A DNA stretch of 64,000 nucleotides from Podaxis mareebaensis (lineage: Eukaryota; Basidiomycota; Agaricomycetes; Agaricales; Agaricaceae), in NCBI GenBank assembly GCA_018524725.1, contig JAEUWP010000316.1, positions 124,001 to 188,000 of the forward strand, written 5' to 3'. Of this stretch, positions 59,815 through 64,000 are shown in pieces. The position numbers and the translations under genes are program-made. The notes under the pieces were generated by a model. The model was not told where the DNA came from and did no database searches. It saw only the letters and a program-made list of their open reading frames with translations. Position 1 is the first letter of the stretch. Each line of letters opens with the position of its first letter.

Positions 59815-60835
59815 GATATCCCGCTGAGTGTCAGAGAGTACCAAATACAACAGGCATACCTTGCGCAAGTCGGGGATTTGTGTGATAAAATGGAAGGCAT
59901 CAGTGTATCTCAGGAATCCAATCGCGATTGGATTGTGGACGTTATGTATTTGGTTGAAGCTGAAGGGGCAGAGGAAAGTGATGTTCCTGAAGATCGCATG
60001 CCGAATGTCGTGCCCAATGCACGCGCAGAGATTGATTGCGCGTTGGCAAAAGACCAACTTGCATATTTAAATTCGCGCAATGTCCCCCTTGATAATGTGA
60101 GCGTCAACTCTATGAATGTTAACAACTCCGCTGACCAGTAAATGCATAGGCGATATCAATAATGGAGGATACATCATGACTCCCCTAGATGATCTTCTTT
60201 CTCGCCTCTCCTTAGAGGAAAAGCTAGTCCGGGAAGCGGAGGTGTTATGCAGTGTTCTGGGCGAAGAGATTGAAAGCGCGGTGGAGGCCGTTACCGGTTC
60301 ACAACTCGCTTCCGAAACCCCTCAGGATTCGACTGCTGCGGACCCTGCGGAGGGTAAAGGTGCCATAAACGATCCCAGCGCGGAAAGTCTCAAAGGACTT
60401 GAAGGTTGGGAACAGGAGATGGAAGCACTGCAGCGCCAGTTCGGACCTGGGCATGATGGTTTATCCCACGTATTGGGTCCCTTGTGAGTGTCATTTTTCA
60501 TTTTGCTCTCTTAGTAGCGTGGCTCATGCATGCTTGATATTCAGAAATGCATTGCATGACCTTTTCCTCAATGCGATCTATGCCAATTCGCCGCTGAACA
60601 CGTCCCCACCCTTCGCTCACTCCTCTCATTCGATGAATCTAATGAACGAGGCGAGGACGGTGACAACACGATTGGATGACGAAATAGACAGATTAACCAA
60701 GGTCTGTTGTTTCTCTCGATTATTGTAACTCATGCCTGACGAGTGGTATGCAAATAGGAGGTGGAAAATTCCATCGAGTCAAGGAGGGCTCAGCGGAAGC
60801 TAGGTGCTTTTGTTGATCGATGGATAAATACGTGA
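59815..60835 (+). pseudogene. Partial, frameshifted copy of the coiled-coil gene
   Basis: Contains the last part of exon 4 (59,815 on), exon 5, exon 6 and exon 7 of the gene at 54,908, with splice signals kept. Exons 1-3, the first part of exon 4 and the promoter are absent. In exon 5 a single base has been lost near 60,172 (ACAATCATG became ACATCATG), which puts a TGA in frame almost at once. A fresh ATG at 60,176 restores the old frame downstream. Unless fused to an upstream transcript it should be non-functional. Confidence 0.85.
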
Positions 60836-61112
60836 AGCCATGCATATGGATGTAAGAGTCCATTCATTATAGTAATGATGTGTCCGCGCTGTAATCTAGT
60901 GTATCACCCGTGTATAATTATTTCGCAGGGAATCTCAATGTAGCCTACTAGTCTATGTATGTGATGTATCTTTAATCTGGCCTTCAACAAATATAGGAGC
61001 TGAAATGATGAAGTGAAAAATACGATTTAGTCCTCAAGCACTGCATGTTGCGAAGCACAGGAGCCGTGGGCAGCAGCGGTAACCGCTTGTTTTGCAGTGC
61101 AATGTGTGGTCT
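59815..61112 (+). repeat. Second copy of the 1.3-kb segmental duplication
   Basis: Direct-orientation copy of 55,891-57,189. It ends 81 bp before the stop codon of the SET gene, which lies on the other strand. Breakpoints show no long microhomology beyond the shared ends. Confidence 0.95.
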
Positions 61113-61192
61113 CTGGAAAGTCAGGAGATTCCCTTCGAAGGTCCGGTGTAGCACATCACTTGGGATTGGTCGTAAAGTTGGACTAAGATACT

Positions 61193-62696
61193 TCAAAGCA
61201 ATAGCGCAGAGTAGCCATATACCGGTGAGGGTGCCCTCTTACGCTCTGCAAAAAGGTCAGCAAACCAAAAATGAGATAGGTATTTGAGACCAAACTCACG
61301 TAGATCCCTTTGTTTCTGCCTCCACGCCCATTTCTTGTACTTCCTCGGCTCCCTCAACCAGATTTCAAACTCTCTCGCTCTCGCAGGATCCTCAATAGCG
61401 CACTTCTGTATAAACTCCCCCGCCCAAAACCGAAATTCGTCTTCGTCTCCGAGGATGGCGTAGCATAGAGCTAGTTCTTCGAGGAAGACGTGTTGGAGGA
61501 AATGCAGATTTTCCTTCTCGATGAGCGAGAGAGCGAGGCGATGAGAGGAAGTGACTGTATCGTCTGCTCGACATAGATCTGTGGACCACTTTGGGTATGA
61601 AGGGTGAGTGGACAGCCAGTGTCGGAGTTCGTGGCGCGTTTTGTCGCCCTCTGTAATTAAAGCCTTAGATCCTTCGTCCTCTAAAGATGGAGATGACGGC
61701 GAGGTGAATGTCGGCAAACAGTGCGAACATGTACACAGAAACCGGTGGTTCCGCTCGAGTTCTGCTCGTCGGATATCCCGCGGCTGCGTGATGTCTGTAT
61801 AAAAAATCGTGATCTCCTCGCCAGGTTCGATCGTGCGTAATGCGTACAGTTTCGAAGACAAATTCGAGATATCCCATTTATGGGCAGCATTCGGTCCGCA
61901 ACTGTGATTGCACCGATTGATTTTCAGAAAAACGCCCCCAAAGCGTTGAGAGTGTTCGTTAGGTCTTAGTTCACCGTCTCTAACCTTGCCCTTTGCCTTT
62001 GTATTGGATGTCAAATCGAGGATCAGAGCATTCGTCCGAACGATTCCCTCAACCGGACTCGGACATTCTTCCGCAGATCGGCAGTTTGCCATCGTCAACA
62101 TCTCTGACCTCTCCTTCTCCGGAAGATTTCGTCCTAAATTATCCCAAGCAGGCGAATCATGAGGTAGAGGACGTTCAGGGACAATAAGCACTGGATGTTC
62201 GTCCAGAATTAATTCGCCTGGTTTTATTAATCGGGTTGCGAACATCCCGAAACCTTTTGCTGGCGTGTTAAGGATTTCATAGGATGGGTCCGAAGGGTAC
62301 GGTGTGGCGTGGGCTGGGAGCGTGTTTGTTCTGGATAAAGACGATGATAGAGGGTCTGGAAGAAGCGTTGCGATCGGCGTTGGCAAGGCATCCGGGAAAG
62401 GCGAAGGGAGGTAGATGGTGTGGATTTTGTATGGTGGAAGTTCTGAAGACGCAGAAGGATATAGGTCGTCAGGCATCCAGGTATCCTTCTTGAGCGTCTG
62501 GGAGTAGGTGGGCTCGAAGAACTGCAGTGGATGATGAAGCTTTGAAGGAGAAAAATGCGTTGTGTCATTCTATCACTACGATGATAGCTGTTGATCCGGT
62601 CGGTGATGTGATTATCAGCTCGCCGATTGGACGGCAGACGCAACTGCTTACCCGGAAGGTTCCTCCCGCAAAACTCGTTCGTGCATTGCAGGACAT
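61193..62696 (-). CDS. SET-domain protein (SMYD-like)
   Basis: Probable protein lysine methyltransferase. Model: 62696-62652, 62521-61300 and 61245-61193 (439 aa). The first exon is inferred from a good GT-AG join and phase; a shorter start at 62,476 is possible. The SET domain begins 'YEILNTPAKGFGMFATRLI' near residue 105. It has the SAM/substrate motifs 'NRCNHSCGPNAAHKWD' and 'EPGEEITIFYTD', followed by a post-SET-like Cys cluster ('LCTCSHC'). No MYND finger is seen inside the domain. A helical C-terminal region follows. The last intron (54 nt, GTGAGT...TTGCAG with a CTGAC branch site) is a multiple of three and has no stop, so it can be retained without breaking the frame. Confidence 0.85.
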
Positions 62697-63174
62697 TGGA
62701 ATCAGTGGAATCCCTGTAAGCAGTGCAGGCGGCCGTTGACAGAGCGGTGTTGACAAAGAACAAAAGGCAAACGAGGAAGCCCTTTGTTCTTTATTCTTCG
62801 AAACGTAACAACTGATCGTTATTGTTATTGTATTTCAAGTAGACGCCTGTTTACGTTTGTGGCTTGTTCACATCTTTCAACACCTGGGGCTGTCTTCTTC
62901 ATGCCGGATAGTAACCATCATTCCTGGGTGTACTTGTCGTGAGGGCGCAAAGAATTGCGCTTCGCAGGACAAGCAGCGTGAATCAAGGTGCTGTCCATCT
63001 CGGCAACACAAATACATTTTCAACACAATAACAGCCATTGTATTTTCCCTCCCAGGCCTTAGCTGATACCATATAATAGCGTCCGTATCACCCAGGAGGA
63101 TTCAACAAACCTCGCTTCTAAATACTTCACCTCCAACCATTCCACCACTACGGACCACTCTAATTTCGTGCAAC
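62697..63174. other. Divergent intergenic region
   Basis: 478 bp between the start of the SET gene and the start of the open frame at 63,175. No motif recognised. Confidence 0.4.
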
Positions 63175-64000
63175 ATGCTCAGGAGAATGTTCCATGGACC
63201 TGTATCTGGAGATGCCACTGGGATCAATCATCACTGTCGACAAGAAGCAAGCCAGTTAATCAACCGCCATATCGATGACATATTCAGCAGCCTCAACAAG
63301 AATTTCAATCTTTTCCTTCAATACAATCTCCCTCAACAAGGTGCAGGCGCCGGCGCTCAGCCCTTACAACCAGGATCTGGAAACGTAGCACCCGCAAACT
63401 GGCAGCAGGCGCCGCAACCTGGCATACCCGCGGTCTATGGCCAATGTAATGGACGATGCGCTCATCGCAACTACGTCGATGCCCCTGTAATGCCACGTTC
63501 TTCTAACGATACAACCCGCCTTCGCAGGCGTGCCCCCCGCAGACCAAGATCTCCGTCTTCATCTGACTGGGAATCTGAAGATGACTCTGAAGATGATAGT
63601 ACGAGTAGGAGAGCACATGTGCAGCGCGCTCGACATAGCTTCCCTCGTACCGGTGCTCGCGCTTCTACACCAAGGGTGCCCACAGCTCCTATTGGAGGAC
63701 AGTTTCTAGAACCCAGTGATGGACTCCTTGCGAATGGCCACGAAGATCCAAGTAATCTCACCCGTCAACATCCTCCTGTGAGACCTCGCTCTCATCCTGG
63801 ACGGTCTCCAACCGGTGAAGTACTCCCGGAGAGACGGCCTAGTCCTGGCATTTCTATTCATGTAGAGCCACCGTCTCAGCCAGCTTTCATGCCGTTTATG
63901 GACGACCTTTCCATTCCTTCGGCTTCAGCTCTGGTCGAAACAGCGCGTGCGCAAACCTGGGGTGGACCTCAACCTCCTCAAAACATCACTCTGCCCAAAC
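63175..64000 (+). CDS. Partial open frame, low-complexity N-terminus
   Basis: ATG at 63,175 opens a frame of 275 codons that runs off the right edge with no stop. After 'MLRRMFHGPVSGDATG' and a short helix ('ASQLINRHIDDIFSSL') it is rich in Pro, Gln, Ser and Arg. It has an Arg-rich patch ('RLRRRAPRRPRS') followed by an acidic Ser/Asp/Glu patch ('DWESEDDSEDDSTS'). This looks like a disordered N-terminal region of a larger protein, perhaps nuclear or of a mobile element. No domain is visible in the part present, and the first intron may lie anywhere near the edge. Confidence 0.5.
   Translation, partial: MLRRMFHGPVSGDATGINHHCRQEASQLINRHIDDIFSSLNKNFNLFLQYNLPQQGAGAGAQPLQPGSGNVAPANWQQAPQPGIPAVYGQCNGRCAHRNYVDAPVMPRSSNDTTRLRRRAPRRPRSPSSSDWESEDDSEDDSTSRRAHVQRARHSFPRTGARASTPRVPTAPIGGQFLEPSDGLLANGHEDPSNLTRQHPPVRPRSHPGRSPTGEVLPERRPSPGISIHVEPPSQPAFMPFMDDLSIPSASALVETARAQTWGGPQPPQNITLPK

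Noticed and set aside
7969..62696. A biosynthetic gene cluster
   Set aside because: No synthase, P450 or dedicated regulator set; the identifiable genes are unrelated housekeeping functions.
1..64000. CRISPR arrays, bacterial operons or prophage features
   Set aside because: Introns throughout, eukaryotic tRNAs with introns and fungal gene families; no direct-repeat arrays of the right kind.

Overview
The window looks like nuclear DNA from a mushroom-forming basidiomycete (Agaricomycetes). Three things point there: dense multi-exon genes with GT-AG introns of mostly 47-70 nt (GTGAGT, GTGCGT or GTAAGT donors), protein families typical of that class (long-N-terminus OPT transporters, F-box/LRR, DUF2828, BTB and 4-TM proteins), and non-LTR retrotransposon remains of kinds common in agaric genomes. 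Gene models below were spliced by hand. Nearly all join with matching phases and total a multiple of three.

Layout. 1-6.5 kb: a block in which I find no CG dinucleotide. It holds a non-LTR 3' fragment, a frame-intact five-exon gene of unknown function, a 38-bp minisatellite and a decayed RT/RNase H element with TGA codons at probable Arg sites. 8-10.3 kb: aminodeoxychorismate synthase (folate pathway). 10.3-17.7 kb: no recognisable gene. 17.7-23.7 kb: an F-box gene divergent from DPH5 (diphthamide), which converges on asparaginyl-tRNA synthetase. 24.3-25.5 kb: two decayed genes (PARG-like, BTB-like) and an intron-containing tRNA-Gly. 26.1-33.4 kb: a DUF2828/vWA-like protein, three small 4-TM membrane proteins and LSM4. 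35-38.5 kb: ERV2 sulfhydryl oxidase and a 15-exon proline iminopeptidase-like hydrolase. 41.7-46.4 kb: an OPT oligopeptide transporter with a 1-kb intron. 47.5 kb: an intron-containing tRNA-Glu. 48.6-52.2 kb: a PalB/Rim13 calpain-like protease of the ambient-pH pathway. 53.2-54.8 kb: a membrane J-domain protein, divergent from a coiled-coil gene at 54.9-56.9 kb. The 3' half of that coiled-coil gene is duplicated at 59.8-61.1 kb, with a 309-aa helical gene and a degenerate tandem repeat between the copies. 61.2-62.7 kb: a SET-domain protein. The right edge cuts an open frame starting at 63,175.

Most identifiable genes are housekeeping: translation (AsnRS, DPH5, tRNAs), RNA processing (LSM4), folate, ER oxidative folding, peptide uptake and cleavage, and pH signalling. 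They do not form one pathway cluster. The unusual material is the CpG-free block with an intact gene inside it, the long OPT intron, the 4-TM family cluster, the split duplication and the decayed genes beside the tRNA.
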